Positions 1 through 8,410 of a stretch of 28,535 nucleotides of DNA are shown here, one piece after another (position 1 is the first letter of the stretch; the number at the start of each line of letters is the position of its first letter). A program made the translations under genes and the position numbers. Location: assembly GCA_964453655.1 (NCBI GenBank), contig CAYVSP010000010.1, positions 1-28,535 of the forward strand, given 5' to 3'. Under the pieces are notes generated by a model. That model was not told the origin of the DNA. It was given only the letters and a program-made list of their open reading frames with translations, and searched no databases. This stretch comes from CAYVSP01 sp964453655 (GTDB taxonomy: Bacteria; Patescibacteriota; Saccharimonadia; Saccharimonadales; CAYVSP01).

Positions 1-2
1 AA

Positions 3-704
3 AGCCATAACGACGGCGTTGCAAGAGAGATGATGGAAGATGGTTTAGCTGTCATATTAAAAGGTGTACCGCGCTACCATGGGCCAACCGTTAAAGCCCT
101 TACTTTGGCTCAAGACGCCAATGAAACCATGGGTGTAGTTCGTCAAGTAGAACTCTCGGGCATTCTTGGTAAAATTCTGGAAATGCGGGCTTACGGCGAA
201 TCACAAGCCGCTATGAAAGGCCTTTGCCTGTTAGCACTTCAACGAGCTTACGGATTTCCTATACCTGATGGTTATTTAACAGCTATTTGCTATATGGATG
301 CTATAAACTGGAGACAACCACACAAAATAGCTATAAGACTGGGTGGCATGGCAGCCAGCGGTGTTCGTTGGGGGCTCCACGCTTCACGACAGGAATTATT
401 AGATAAGCGTGGCACTGTAAGTCGCAAGGATATGCACCATCATGGCATTGTTATACCACGCTTAACAAGTGGCGAGACTGGGGAATTTCCTGAACACATA
501 GACCCAGAGCAGTCTCTAACGGTTGATTTATTTGGAAAGGACTGGGATAGCAAACCCTACAAGACCGCAGAGACACTAAGGCATATGTTTCGTAATATGC
601 GCATAGGTGTCAACCCGGACTATGGGCATATTGATGGCATTATGAGTGACGAAACAAGGGTTCAGCGCGGTCTAATGGTCTTTGAAGCCCGTCATAGCGT
701 CTAA
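3..704 (+). CDS. hypothetical protein, 5' end outside the window
   Basis: I do not recognise this protein. The first in-frame ATG is at 30, but the frame is open back to base 3 and reads S-H-N-D-G-V-A-R-E before that Met, so the gene probably starts before the window and only its C-terminal part (at least 224 residues) is visible. There is no signal peptide or membrane segment in the visible part. It is mixed alpha/beta in character, with a small His run (D-M-H-H-H-G) near visible residue 137. It ends 14 bases before the convergent uvrB stop, with no terminator hairpin between them. If ATG 30 is the true start, its ribosome site would be the weak purine run GAGAG just upstream. Confidence 0.6.
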   Translation, partial: SHNDGVAREMMEDGLAVILKGVPRYHGPTVKALTLAQDANETMGVVRQVELSGILGKILEMRAYGESQAAMKGLCLLALQRAYGFPIPDGYLTAICYMDAINWRQPHKIAIRLGGMAASGVRWGLHASRQELLDKRGTVSRKDMHHHGIVIPRLTSGETGEFPEHIDPEQSLTVDLFGKDWDSKPYKTAETLRHMFRNMRIGVNPDYGHIDGIMSDETRVQRGLMVFEARHSV

Positions 705-718
705 GTTGGCCTAGCTGC

Positions 719-2683
719 TTAAAGCTTACTTTTAATATCTGTAATGATGTCGCGTAGCTCGGCTGCCTTTTCAAACTCAAGGTTAGCTGAGGCTAGTTCC
801 ATTTGAGCTGTTAGGTCTTTAATTAGGTGTCCATATTCATCTTTGGGAATTTTCCTAAGGTCTAGTCTGGCTCTCTTAGCCTCCTCGGGCAAGTCTGGGC
901 GCATGCCCTTTTCGATAGACTTAGCTATACCTGTTGGTGTTATGCCATACTTCTTGTTATAAGCTTCTTGAATTTTGTGACGCCGTTTAGTCTCATCAAT
1001 AGTGCGCTGCATGCTCCCTGTCACATGATCAGCGTACATAATTACTCTACCCTCGATATGTCGAGCGGCCCGGCCGACTGTTTGAATCAACGCTTGCTCG
1101 CTTCTTAAAAAGCCTTCTTTATCAGCATCCAAAATAGCGACCAAACTAACCTCAGGCAGATCCAAGCCTTCGCGTAACAAATTGATGCCCACTACCACGT
1201 CATATACGCCTAAGCGCAAATCTCGCAAGATATCGGTTCGCTCTAATGTTTCCACATCACTATGTAGGTAGGTTACCTTGATGTTAAGTTCTTTCAGATA
1301 GTCTGTCAGATCTTCGGACATACGTTTAGTCAAAGTTGTTACCAACACACGTTGGCGTTTATCAACTGTGGCTTTTATTTCACTAATAAGGTCATCGATT
1401 TGACCTTCAATGGGCCGGACTTCAATTTGTGGATCAAGTAGTCCGGTCGGGCGAATAACCTGCTGAATCGGCTTAGAGCTACGTGACAGCTCATATTCAG
1501 CCGGCGTGGCGCTTACATAGATCACTTTATTTATATGCCGTTCAAATTCAGTAAAGGTCAGAGGCCGATTATCGAGCGCACTGGGTAAACGGAAGCCATG
1601 CTCTACCAGCACTTCTTTGCGAGCCCTATCACCGTTGTACATACCGCGCACCTGCGGAATCGTCATATGTGATTCATCAATAAACATTTGGTAATCGTCC
1701 GGGAAATAATCCAGTAAGGTAGCCGGCTGTTCACCTGGTTCACGGTTGGTGAGATATCGACTGTAATTTTCAATACCTTTTACGAAGCCTGTCTCCTCCA
1801 TCATTTCCAGATCAAACTTAGTGCGCTGCTGCAGACGCTGTGCCTCAAGCAGTTTCCCATGTTTATTAAACCAGGCCAGGCGTTCCTCCAGCTCGCTTTG
1901 AATCTTGCCAAGCGAAACCTTTAGCTTTGCTTCAGGTGTTACATAATGACTACTAGGAAAAATGCGTAGCTCATCAAGATTGGCTAGGACTTCCCCTGTC
2001 AGAGGATCAATCCTGGTAATACGCTCCACCTCATCACCAAAAAATTCAATACGGTAGGCCATCTCCTCCCCAGCCGGAAACACATCTACCACGTCGCCAC
2101 GAACACGAAATGTAGAGCGATGAAAATCTATGTCATTACGCTGGTACTGAATGTCCGTAAGATGGCGCAATAGCTTGTCACGCACTTTGCGCTCACCCGT
2201 TTTTACTACCTCTGCCAAGTTGCCATAGTCTTCAACTGAGCCAATACCATAAATGCAGCTTACGCTGGCCACTATGAGCACATCCCGCCGCGATAATAAC
2301 GCATCTGTAGCAGCATGACGCAATCTATCAATTTCCTCATTAATTTGCGAATCTTTCTCAATGTAGGTGTCAGAGCGAGGAATATAAGCTTCTGGCTGAT
2401 AATAATCAAAGTAGCTAACGAAATAATGGACTGCGTTGTCAGGAAAAAAGGCTTTGAATTCATTATAAAGCTGAGCAGCCAGCGTCTTATTATGTGACAG
2501 AACCAGCGTTGGTTTTTGAATATGTTGAACTACATTCGCCATTGTGAAAGTTTTACCGGAGCCCGTTACGCCCAGCAAAACCTGCTCTTTAGTGCCTTTT
2601 CTTAGGCCTTCGGTCAGGGCCGCAATCGCTGTGGGCTGATCACCGGTCGGCTTAAACTGCGCACTAAGTTTAAATTTACTCAC
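719..2683 (-). CDS. uvrB: UvrABC system protein B
   Basis: DNA-damage recognition helicase of nucleotide excision repair: it is loaded by UvrA, verifies the lesion with its beta-hairpin, and recruits UvrC. At 654 aa it is close to the family length (about 660-675). Walker A is GVTGSGKT at residues 38-45. The aromatic beta-hairpin region with YFDYYQPEAYIP follows at about 90-105, and the DEAD-like IDESH lies near 337. The helicase C-terminal half includes GINLLREGLDLPEV and QTVGRAARH. A C-terminal UVR motif (LEFEKAAELRD) provides the UvrA/UvrC contact. The start is GTG at 2683. No Shine-Dalgarno is visible, but a TACAAT box ends 6 nt upstream, so the mRNA may be leaderless. uvrA and uvrC are not in the window. 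The pilin-like gene lies 31 bases upstream on the same strand. Confidence 0.98.
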   Translation of the reverse strand: MSKFKLSAQFKPTGDQPTAIAALTEGLRKGTKEQVLLGVTGSGKTFTMANVVQHIQKPTLVLSHNKTLAAQLYNEFKAFFPDNAVHYFVSYFDYYQPEAYIPRSDTYIEKDSQINEEIDRLRHAATDALLSRRDVLIVASVSCIYGIGSVEDYGNLAEVVKTGERKVRDKLLRHLTDIQYQRNDIDFHRSTFRVRGDVVDVFPAGEEMAYRIEFFGDEVERITRIDPLTGEVLANLDELRIFPSSHYVTPEAKLKVSLGKIQSELEERLAWFNKHGKLLEAQRLQQRTKFDLEMMEETGFVKGIENYSRYLTNREPGEQPATLLDYFPDDYQMFIDESHMTIPQVRGMYNGDRARKEVLVEHGFRLPSALDNRPLTFTEFERHINKVIYVSATPAEYELSRSSKPIQQVIRPTGLLDPQIEVRPIEGQIDDLISEIKATVDKRQRVLVTTLTKRMSEDLTDYLKELNIKVTYLHSDVETLERTDILRDLRLGVYDVVVGINLLREGLDLPEVSLVAILDADKEGFLRSEQALIQTVGRAARHIEGRVIMYADHVTGSMQRTIDETKRRHKIQEAYNKKYGITPTGIAKSIEKGMRPDLPEEAKRARLDLRKIPKDEYGHLIKDLTAQMELASANLEFEKAAELRDIITDIKSKL

Positions 2684-2689
2684 GCATCA

Positions 2690-2695
2690 ATTGTA
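2690..2695 (-). promoter_or_regulatory. putative -10 box of uvrB
   Basis: Reads TACAAT on the minus strand (5/6 to TATAAT) and ends 6 nt before the GTG start, which would put the transcription start at or next to the start codon. No convincing -35 hexamer is seen, so this is tentative. Confidence 0.35.
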
Positions 2696-2714
2696 ACAAG
2701 CTAGCAATGGGAAT

Positions 2715-3299
2715 CTATTGTATAGCCATAATATTCTTGTAAGCTACCTTGAAAAGCGCTGCATCTGTTGCTTGTTGTTTACTAGCTGAGTCACTGCAAC
2801 CGGCTTGCGCTTGCCCATAGCCATAATAGTAATTTCCAACATGCACGTCGCCCACCTCATAGAAAGTAGGATCAGCTTTTTTTTCATTATCATCATGGGT
2901 TACGACTGATTGTCTAAAGACACTTGAAACACCTATATTATCTGGGGCACATTGCGCATCCATAGCAGTTAATGATTTGGTGCCCAGATATGCTACAGAG
3001 TCATAGCTATCAGATTTAATGGTTTTATAGGTATAGTATGCATCTTCTACGTCTGCATACAGTGGTATCTCGACACCCCACTCTTTTATTTCAAGGTATT
3101 TTGTCTGATCCTTAAGGGGCGTAATCGTAGTTTTTGGGATTGCTTTCTGGGCCTCCCCTTGACCTTGAGCAGTTTTATTAAGCGTATCATTGGTCTTTTT
3201 TTGTGAACTATACACAAACCATCCAGCAAAGCCTATAACTGCTACGATAGCAAAAATTAACAACCCTTCTACAACCGTGAAACCTTTTTGATTCTTCAT
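2715..3299 (-). CDS. type IV pilin-like protein
   Basis: A 194-aa protein with a class III (prepilin) signal: MKNQKG followed by FTVVEGLL and a hydrophobic stretch to about residue 30. Cleavage would fall after Gly6 by a PilD-type peptidase, leaving Phe1 and the conserved Glu5 of the mature pilin. The rest is a soluble globular domain with three cysteines (A-Q-C-A-P, A-G-C-S-D and a Y-rich loop YYYGYGQAQAGC), compatible with a pilin disulfide loop. No pilus assembly genes adjoin it, so it is a minor or orphan pilin here. The ATG start at 3299 has a good AAGGAG ribosome site and a TATACT box further up. Fold assignment is sure; the role (adhesion, uptake or motility) is unknown. Confidence 0.8.
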   Translation of the reverse strand: MKNQKGFTVVEGLLIFAIVAVIGFAGWFVYSSQKKTNDTLNKTAQGQGEAQKAIPKTTITPLKDQTKYLEIKEWGVEIPLYADVEDAYYTYKTIKSDSYDSVAYLGTKSLTAMDAQCAPDNIGVSSVFRQSVVTHDDNEKKADPTFYEVGDVHVGNYYYGYGQAQAGCSDSASKQQATDAALFKVAYKNIMAIQ

Positions 3300-3316
3300 A
3301 CTAACTCCTTATGCTT

Positions 3317-3322
3317 AGTATA
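3317..3322 (-). promoter_or_regulatory. putative -10 box of pilin-like gene
   Basis: TATACT on the minus strand, 17 nt before the ATG at 3299, with AAGGAG between. The gap to the upstream gene's stop (3323) is zero, so the rest of the promoter would lie inside that gene. No clear -35. Confidence 0.35.
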
Positions 3323-3970
3323 TCATCCCGACCGCGGCAGCTTAGGCTTCTCCAAAAACCAATACTCATCGCGCTCTTCTAGATGCTTGCGTATATCCGT
3401 GTATTCGACGTCTATTATTTCGATAATACGCTTCACCAGACGCTCCGGATTGTCATCATAGACCACTATATCATCGTGCGGCGGTTCAAGTGTCTTAAGT
3501 AGTGACGGTATGAGGTCGGCCGTACCGCCGCTGCCAATTAATACACCGCATGGCTTGCCAGATTCAAGCGCTGAAGTAAACTCATGTAAGCTGCCGAACC
3601 GCCCGCCAACTGTTATAACTGCATCGCTAGACTGTACTAAATACAAATCTCTACCAACATAATTCATGCCGGTAAAGTTAATGAAATCAAAGCAATTGTA
3701 TGGCAGGTGGTATTTGCGAAGATGTTCGCGCAATGAACTGGCGGGCGAAAAGCCAACGCTACTACCACCAGCCTTTTTAGCCCCCATTGCCGCGTAGTAG
3801 GGTAACCCAACCGTGGCGCCGGTAGTTAGGATGTGCCCGGCCTTGGCAATGGCTGCCCCGAGCTCTTCAGCAAGCCTGCTGGAACTTGCTACTGTTTTAC
3901 CAGCCGCAGCACCTGAAATACAGATGGAATATTGCAGACGTTTCTTTTTAAACCCACCCGTTTTACTCAT
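3323..3970 (-). CDS. LOG/SLOG-family (TIGR00725-like) nucleotide-binding protein
   Basis: A 215-aa Rossmann-like protein of the LOG ('lysine decarboxylase-like') / SLOG superfamily. Visible marks are the N-terminal beta strand and glycine loop YSICISGAAAGK, the segment GHILTTGATVGLPYYAAMGAK, and a variant of the family motif PGGxGTxxE as VGGRFGSLHEF, which keeps the Glu. Relatives bind nucleotides or split nucleoside monophosphates (LOG phosphoribohydrolases), but many members of the TIGR00725 branch have no assigned substrate. Its ATG overlaps the stop of the upstream 415-aa gene by 4 nt (ATGA), so the two are probably translationally coupled. The N-terminus is basic (K-K-K-R). Function beyond nucleotide binding is not assigned. 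Confidence 0.75.
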   Translation of the reverse strand: MSKTGGFKKKRLQYSICISGAAAGKTVASSSRLAEELGAAIAKAGHILTTGATVGLPYYAAMGAKKAGGSSVGFSPASSLREHLRKYHLPYNCFDFINFTGMNYVGRDLYLVQSSDAVITVGGRFGSLHEFTSALESGKPCGVLIGSGGTADLIPSLLKTLEPPHDDIVVYDDNPERLVKRIIEIIDVEYTDIRKHLEERDEYWFLEKPKLPRSG

Positions 3971-5214
3971 GCAAACGACCCCATCATGGTTTGTTGCCTA
4001 ACGGGTTCTGATTCTAGTTGCCTCATAACACGATCCAGAATCAATGGGCTATGCAAATAACGTAGTAATAACTCTTGATTGAGCGCTTCTTGCAAAAAGC
4101 TTAGTGAACGCCGTTCAAAAGAGAGCTTATTGCAATAATTGACGGCAGCATCAAGCGCGTTCAGGGAAACTGGTCCTTCTTTACCGCTCATACCACTTGG
4201 ATTAACTTTTTGCCAGAAAGCAAAATCGGGATCAATGCCAACCAGTGCTGCTTCCGGTTCGCTATATTGAACGTCTTCCATCTGCAAATGGGGATCAAAC
4301 AATTCTGGAAACATGGCAGCCGAGTGACCGGCCAAATATCGTCTTACTGTATCAAAGTACAACGGCTGATTAGCAATATAAGCTATTGGCATAGTTCGGC
4401 CTCGCCAAATAGCTACTGCATGCAAGCCAAACTGGGGTTTAACTTGTTCGAGTTTCACTTGCGCACTTATAGAGCGAAGCTTATTGATGTGATAGACCAG
4501 CGATAAAAGGAGTGCCAAGGCCGCTCCGGGCAAAACGGTAGTTTCAAGTGGCAAAATAACAATGCTGCCGAGCTCCGGCACCGGTAAAAGCAAACGCCGT
4601 TTAAGTTGAGCTTGACGAGCATAAAAGCGTTGCCAACGTTGGCCTGAGAGTATCAATAATTGAACGTCACGTGTTTCACAATCAGTCGTTTTCAACCTCT
4701 TATAGTTAGCGTAAAACTTCTCTCGCCATGCTCTCCCTTCACTGACTAGAGCGGCAGACGCAATTGCTGCCGGCGCTTCTCTTTTAAGCAGAGAGTCAAG
4801 CGAGCGATAGCCAAGCTGCTTCATTAATTTTTTTGGGGGAGCGGCTTGAATTAAGCTCTTAGCCACAGTGCTTTTAAGAGCCCAGATAGTTTTGGGCAAT
4901 TTCAATTGGTCTAGGCTTTTAATGACTTGAGGAACAAGTTTATCAAGAGAAATCGTGTCTGCAAGACTGAGTTGCTTTCTCAGTTTTTTTTCGTCCTGTT
5001 CTACTTTCAACATTAAGGCACGATAGAGTTCAATACTTGTCGTATCTTGTGGATCAAGACTAAGATTACGCATTGCCTCGTGAGCTCTACTCAAAACTTC
5101 AGAAGTCAAGCGTATGTCTGCACTAGGGTGTCCGCAGGCTCGCTCTAACCGCCGTAGGCTTAAGCTAAAACCCGGCTCAGACGCTCCTAATAGGTCAGCT
5201 AGTACATTTGACAT
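3967..5214 (-). CDS. conserved-looking hypothetical protein, 415 aa
   Basis: I do not recognise a family with known function. The N-terminal 200 residues are helical and basic, including a block with Q-L-G-Y-R-S-L-D-S-L-L-K-R near 133-145 and several W-R/Y-R pairs. A hydrophobic stretch at about 216-243 (ends in ALALLLSLVYHI) could be a membrane segment or a buried helix. The C-terminal half is more globular and acidic. There is no signal peptide. It is coupled by an ATGA overlap to the SLOG gene downstream, suggesting a shared job. The ATG at 5214 has a G-rich run (GGGGG) about 11 nt upstream as a possible ribosome site. The 112 bases upstream hold a TTTGCC/GGCAAA dyad and no clear promoter. 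Confidence 0.65.
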   Translation of the reverse strand: MSNVLADLLGASEPGFSLSLRRLERACGHPSADIRLTSEVLSRAHEAMRNLSLDPQDTTSIELYRALMLKVEQDEKKLRKQLSLADTISLDKLVPQVIKSLDQLKLPKTIWALKSTVAKSLIQAAPPKKLMKQLGYRSLDSLLKREAPAAIASAALVSEGRAWREKFYANYKRLKTTDCETRDVQLLILSGQRWQRFYARQAQLKRRLLLPVPELGSIVILPLETTVLPGAALALLLSLVYHINKLRSISAQVKLEQVKPQFGLHAVAIWRGRTMPIAYIANQPLYFDTVRRYLAGHSAAMFPELFDPHLQMEDVQYSEPEAALVGIDPDFAFWQKVNPSGMSGKEGPVSLNALDAAVNYCNKLSFERRSLSFLQEALNQELLLRYLHSPLILDRVMRQLESEPVRQQTMMGSFA

Positions 5215-5326
5215 GCTGGCGTGCCCCCATCGAAAAGCTTTTTATATTGGTTTTCAGGTGAAGCATTTTTATTCCAACCTTTGCCATAAGCATAACACCT
5301 TCGGCAAACCCAGTAAAGCTCCATGC

Positions 5327-6337
5327 TTAGAAAGATGAGGGCTTATACCAGTCAGGTGAGCGCTCTAGATAATGGCTTAATTGTTCTTGGTTAAGCAGCC
5401 CTTTTTGGGCGCCAACATACTGCACCACACTCATTGAATTTATTGGTGCCCACTGTAATGCTCCCTCAAGGTTACTGCCTTTCATTAATGCCGCCACAAA
5501 TGTCGCCGAGAAAGCATCGCCGGCGCCCGTCCGCTCAAATGGTGGTTTAGGATCAGGATAAGCCGGCATTTTTAGGCGATGACTGCCGTCACTGGCGTAA
5601 GCTCCTTCTGGACCATCCGTAACGACCACTATTTTTGGCCCGAGTTCATGCAATTTATCCAGAAGTTCATGCAGATTACCGTGTTCACCGCCGGATATTT
5701 CAGCTGCCTCTTCACGATTAACAATTAAAACTTCAGTGTGTTGATAAAGTTTAGCCAGTCGCTTGGCACCCATATCAATTTGGAACGTGCCAGGCTGAAA
5801 GGCCATTTTAACTTCTGGATGGTCAACCAGCCAGTCAGCAATGTCATGGTGCATATCGGCCGCATATTTACCTATTGAAGAGAAATATATCCACTCTGGT
5901 ATCTCCGAAGGTCGAAAATGCGGCCAATGATATTCATACTGCACACTATTCACAAGGATAGTCCGTTCCTCCTTGTACCACAGTACATAGTGATAGTGGC
6001 TTGGCTGGTCAGGATTAATTCGTATGAACCGTGTGTCAACACCGTTTTTATGTAACGCTGTTATGATATCTCGGCCATATTGATCGCCGCCAACATTAGT
6101 CACAAACCCGCTTTTAAGCCCAAGTCGTGACATTGCCACTGCCGCATTACTGGCGTTACCTACTCCCTCCACAATTTCTGCGTGATCAAACGGTATTTTG
6201 ACGCCAAAAGGTATTGTCAGCCATTTACCGTCTTCGTCTTTACTCATTTTGGCCTGATCATCTAGCAGTTTTATAAAAGCATCAGTAACGACATCGCCGA
6301 CGGCTAGAACGTTAAATTGTGTCTGTGTCCCACTCAT
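5327..6337 (-). CDS. PfkB-family carbohydrate/nucleoside kinase
   Basis: A 336-aa ribokinase-fold kinase. It carries the N-terminal glycine/asparagine substrate loop (GVGNASNAA, residues 58-66), the central GGDQYGRD at 83-90, TDGPEGAY at 240-247 and the anion-hole/catalytic motif RTGAGDAFSATF at 269-280, in which Asp274 is the expected base. Family members phosphorylate ribose, fructose, fructose-6-P, tagatose-6-P or adenosine; the sequence does not tell which. It lies just downstream of a gap-rpiB-rpe-tkt-fba operon on the same strand but separated from it by a long palindrome, so a role in sugar-phosphate supply (possibly fructose-6-P to the bisphosphate) is a reasonable inference. The ATG at 6337 lacks a Shine-Dalgarno; an extended -10 (TGCTAGACT) ends 7 nt upstream. 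Confidence 0.92.
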   Translation of the reverse strand: MSGTQTQFNVLAVGDVVTDAFIKLLDDQAKMSKDEDGKWLTIPFGVKIPFDHAEIVEGVGNASNAAVAMSRLGLKSGFVTNVGGDQYGRDIITALHKNGVDTRFIRINPDQPSHYHYVLWYKEERTILVNSVQYEYHWPHFRPSEIPEWIYFSSIGKYAADMHHDIADWLVDHPEVKMAFQPGTFQIDMGAKRLAKLYQHTEVLIVNREEAAEISGGEHGNLHELLDKLHELGPKIVVVTDGPEGAYASDGSHRLKMPAYPDPKPPFERTGAGDAFSATFVAALMKGSNLEGALQWAPINSMSVVQYVGAQKGLLNQEQLSHYLERSPDWYKPSSF

Positions 6338-6344
6338 TTCGTTT

Positions 6345-6353
6345 AGTCTAGCA
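6345..6353 (-). promoter_or_regulatory. putative extended -10 of the PfkB-family kinase
   Basis: TGCTAGACT on the minus strand: a TG dinucleotide one base before a -10-like hexamer (4/6), ending 7 nt before the ATG. This geometry predicts a leaderless transcript. It lies just outside the left arm of the long palindrome at 6372-6513. Confidence 0.4.
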
Positions 6354-6371
6354 CAGCCTGAGGCCGTCGCT

Positions 6372-6513
6372 TAGGTGATTTTTCACCGCATAAAGAGCCC
6401 TTTTTGCCCAAAACAAATGAACTTCCTCCGCACCGTAATTCTTCATTACGCTTTGTCGGAATTTCCCTGTTTTTGACAAAAGTCATCACTTTATGCATGC
6501 AAAAAACCACCTA
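6372..6513. repeat. long nested palindrome between fba and the PfkB-family kinase
   Basis: A 142-base imperfect palindrome. The outer arms (6372-6395 and 6489-6513) both read TAGGTG, a T-run, then GCATAAAG when folded, with a few mismatches. Inside are AAAACA/TGTTTT (6410-6415, 6468-6473), GAACTTCC against GGAATTTC (6419-6426, 6458-6465, 7/8) and a central hairpin CGTAAT/ATTACG (6434-6439, 6445-6450). The right arm covers the fba stop codon. There is no T-tract after the stem on either strand, so it is not a classic intrinsic terminator. It resembles the elements at 16224 and 23622 in build, but I do not see clear sequence identity to them. Confidence 0.75.
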
Positions 6514-7422
6514 AACAACAGCCTTACCGCTGGCATTAAACATGTCGATTTTCTCTTCCACGACCGCCTGGACAGCATCAACCACCTTATCCATAAGCTT
6601 TACGACGGCATACTCTCCGGGTTCTTCTTTGAGAACTCTTTCTAATGTTTTTCGGTAAGCTACCCGCATGTCAGAGTTAATATTGATCTTGGTTACGCCA
6701 ATCTGAACTGCTTTTATAAAATAGTGTCCTGGCGTGCCGCTACCGCCATGCAGACTTATATGGCACTTAAGGACATCACGAACCTCTTGCAGTAGTTTGA
6801 GATCTAACATCTTCGGCGTCGGATATTGGCCATGAAGATTGCCGATTGCTGCGGCATATGTATCAACCCCAGTCTTACTGACAAAATCCTTGGCTTCGTC
6901 TGGTTTAGTGAATGTTTTTTTGATCTCGGCGTAATCAATCTTTTCTTTGTAAAGGTTAGAGCTGCCGCCAAAGTAATGCGGCTCGCTCTCTACAAGAGCG
7001 CCAGTTAGCTTGGCAGCTTGGACCACTTGCTTGGTGGCATCAATAATTTCTTCAAGCTTAGCTTCATGATTAGCCTGCGAAATGTCTATATGAATAAATT
7101 CAAAACCGGCCACAATGGCATCTATAGCATCACTGACAGAAGGCGAGTGATCAAGATTGATATACATCTCAATGCCATAATCAGCTTTATAGTTATCCAC
7201 CATATCGCGGACGTTATCAAGTCCTAGGGCCTGAACTTCGCCATGACTTACTTCGACCAAAACGGGGGCTTGTTTGTTGGCGGCTGCTTGAGCGACTGCT
7301 TTGAGCGTTTCTTGATTGTCAAGATTGAAAGCACCTAGCGCAAAATGCTCTTTAGCAGCCCGTTCGTAAGCCGCGCGGGCTTTAGTACAATTAGCCCGTA
7401 TTTGCTCAATATCAACGGCCAT
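6511..7422 (-). CDS. fba: class II fructose-bisphosphate aldolase
   Basis: Zn-dependent aldolase interconverting fructose-1,6-bisphosphate with DHAP and glyceraldehyde-3-P in the cytoplasm. The 303-aa protein shows GAFNLDNQETL near the N-terminus, the catalytic Asp plus first zinc His in YINLDHSPS (D91, H92), the second His in AAIGNLHGQYP (H197), the third in ISLHGGSGTP (H225), and KININSDMR (245-253) for substrate phosphate/aldehyde contacts. Relatives acting on tagatose bisphosphate or sedoheptulose bisphosphate look alike, so exact sugar specificity is not settled. It is the last gene of the carbon operon and overlaps tktC by 11 bases. The ATG at 7422 has an AAGGA-type ribosome site 6 nt upstream. 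Its stop codon lies in the right arm of a long palindrome. Confidence 0.95.
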   Translation of the reverse strand: MAVDIEQIRANCTKARAAYERAAKEHFALGAFNLDNQETLKAVAQAAANKQAPVLVEVSHGEVQALGLDNVRDMVDNYKADYGIEMYINLDHSPSVSDAIDAIVAGFEFIHIDISQANHEAKLEEIIDATKQVVQAAKLTGALVESEPHYFGGSSNLYKEKIDYAEIKKTFTKPDEAKDFVSKTGVDTYAAAIGNLHGQYPTPKMLDLKLLQEVRDVLKCHISLHGGSGTPGHYFIKAVQIGVTKININSDMRVAYRKTLERVLKEEPGEYAVVKLMDKVVDAVQAVVEEKIDMFNASGKAVV

Positions 7423-8410
7423 GCTTTTCCTTCTGCCCCACTACCCAATGTGCGGCAAGTTCAACGTGCTTGGCACTCAAACCCAGTGCTTCAAAAAGCT
7501 CATCAGGCTTACCGGACTCGCCGAAGCGATCACTAACGCCCACACGTTTAATCGGGACGTGCAATTCTTCGCCTAAAAGTTCAGCAACCGCTCCCCCTAA
7601 ACCGCCGCTTTTTTGGCCTTCTTCGGCCGTTACGACGGCTCTGGTTTTGCGAACACTGCTTAGAATTGTTTGGTTGTCCAAGGGTTTAATGGTCGGAACA
7701 TGTACCACTTCGGCATCAATCCCGGCTTTATATAGTTTTTCAGCCGCCAACATTGCATAATACGTCATTCGACCAGTGCTGATAATTGATACATCGCTCC
7801 CCTTGTCGTAGACATAGGCTTTCCCTATTTCGAAAGGCGTCTTATCGGTTGTGATAATGGCAGTATCATCCCGCGCAATACGCACGTATACGGGGTGCTT
7901 GTAGCCGGCAATTACACGCGCTGCTTTTTGTGCTTCATTACTGTCGCAAGGTACTATGACCGTCATATTAGGCAGCACTCGCATTAAAGCTATGTCTTCT
8001 AGCACCTGATGCGTTGCTCCATCTGGGGCGTCAGATATGCCGGCGTGCGTACCTATAATTTTGACTGGACGATTATTAATGCAAATCGTGGTACGTATCT
8101 GCTCCCAGTTTCGACCTGGACTGAAAGCAGCATAGGCAGCCACATATGGAACTTTACCCATAGCGGCCATGCCGGAACCAAGCGTAACCAAGTTCTGCTC
8201 GGCGATACCTACCTCTATAAATCGATCAGGAAACTCTTTGGCGAACACGTCGGTTCCAGTTGAGCCAGAGACATCTGATGAGGCAGCCACAATCTCTTTG
8301 TTTTCTTTACCTGCCTCAATTAGCCCCCGGCCGTACCCTTTTTTCATAGGCTCTACTTCAGGTTTTACATCAAAATTTATTAGATATAGATCATTCATGC
8401 TCTGATTCAA
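7412..8410 (-). CDS. tktC: transketolase, C-terminal half (pyrimidine-binding and C-terminal domains)
   Basis: The 332-aa second subunit of a split transketolase. It carries the TPP-pyrimidine domain with the catalytic Glu in FIEVGIAEQNLV (E71), the loop SDAPDGATHQVLED near 126-139 that helps shape the active site, and a C-terminal transketolase domain (VITAEEGQKSGGLGGAVAELL). With the partner encoded immediately upstream it moves two-carbon units between pentose and triose/hexose phosphates. Two starts are possible. TTG at 8410 (used here) has GAGGG 5 nt upstream and overlaps tktN by 20 bases; ATG at 8398 would overlap by 8 bases and has a poorer ribosome site spacing. Split transketolases are common in archaea, Thermotogae and CPR bacteria; a DXS/PDH-E1 role is less likely given this operon. 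Confidence 0.93.
   Translation of the reverse strand: MNQSMNDLYLINFDVKPEVEPMKKGYGRGLIEAGKENKEIVAASSDVSGSTGTDVFAKEFPDRFIEVGIAEQNLVTLGSGMAAMGKVPYVAAYAAFSPGRNWEQIRTTICINNRPVKIIGTHAGISDAPDGATHQVLEDIALMRVLPNMTVIVPCDSNEAQKAARVIAGYKHPVYVRIARDDTAIITTDKTPFEIGKAYVYDKGSDVSIISTGRMTYYAMLAAEKLYKAGIDAEVVHVPTIKPLDNQTILSSVRKTRAVVTAEEGQKSGGLGGAVAELLGEELHVPIKRVGVSDRFGESGKPDELFEALGLSAKHVELAAHWVVGQKEKHGR

Noticed and set aside
6361..6513. Intrinsic terminator for the carbon operon
   Set aside because: The stem is far longer than a terminator and there is no T-tract after it on the transcribed strand.
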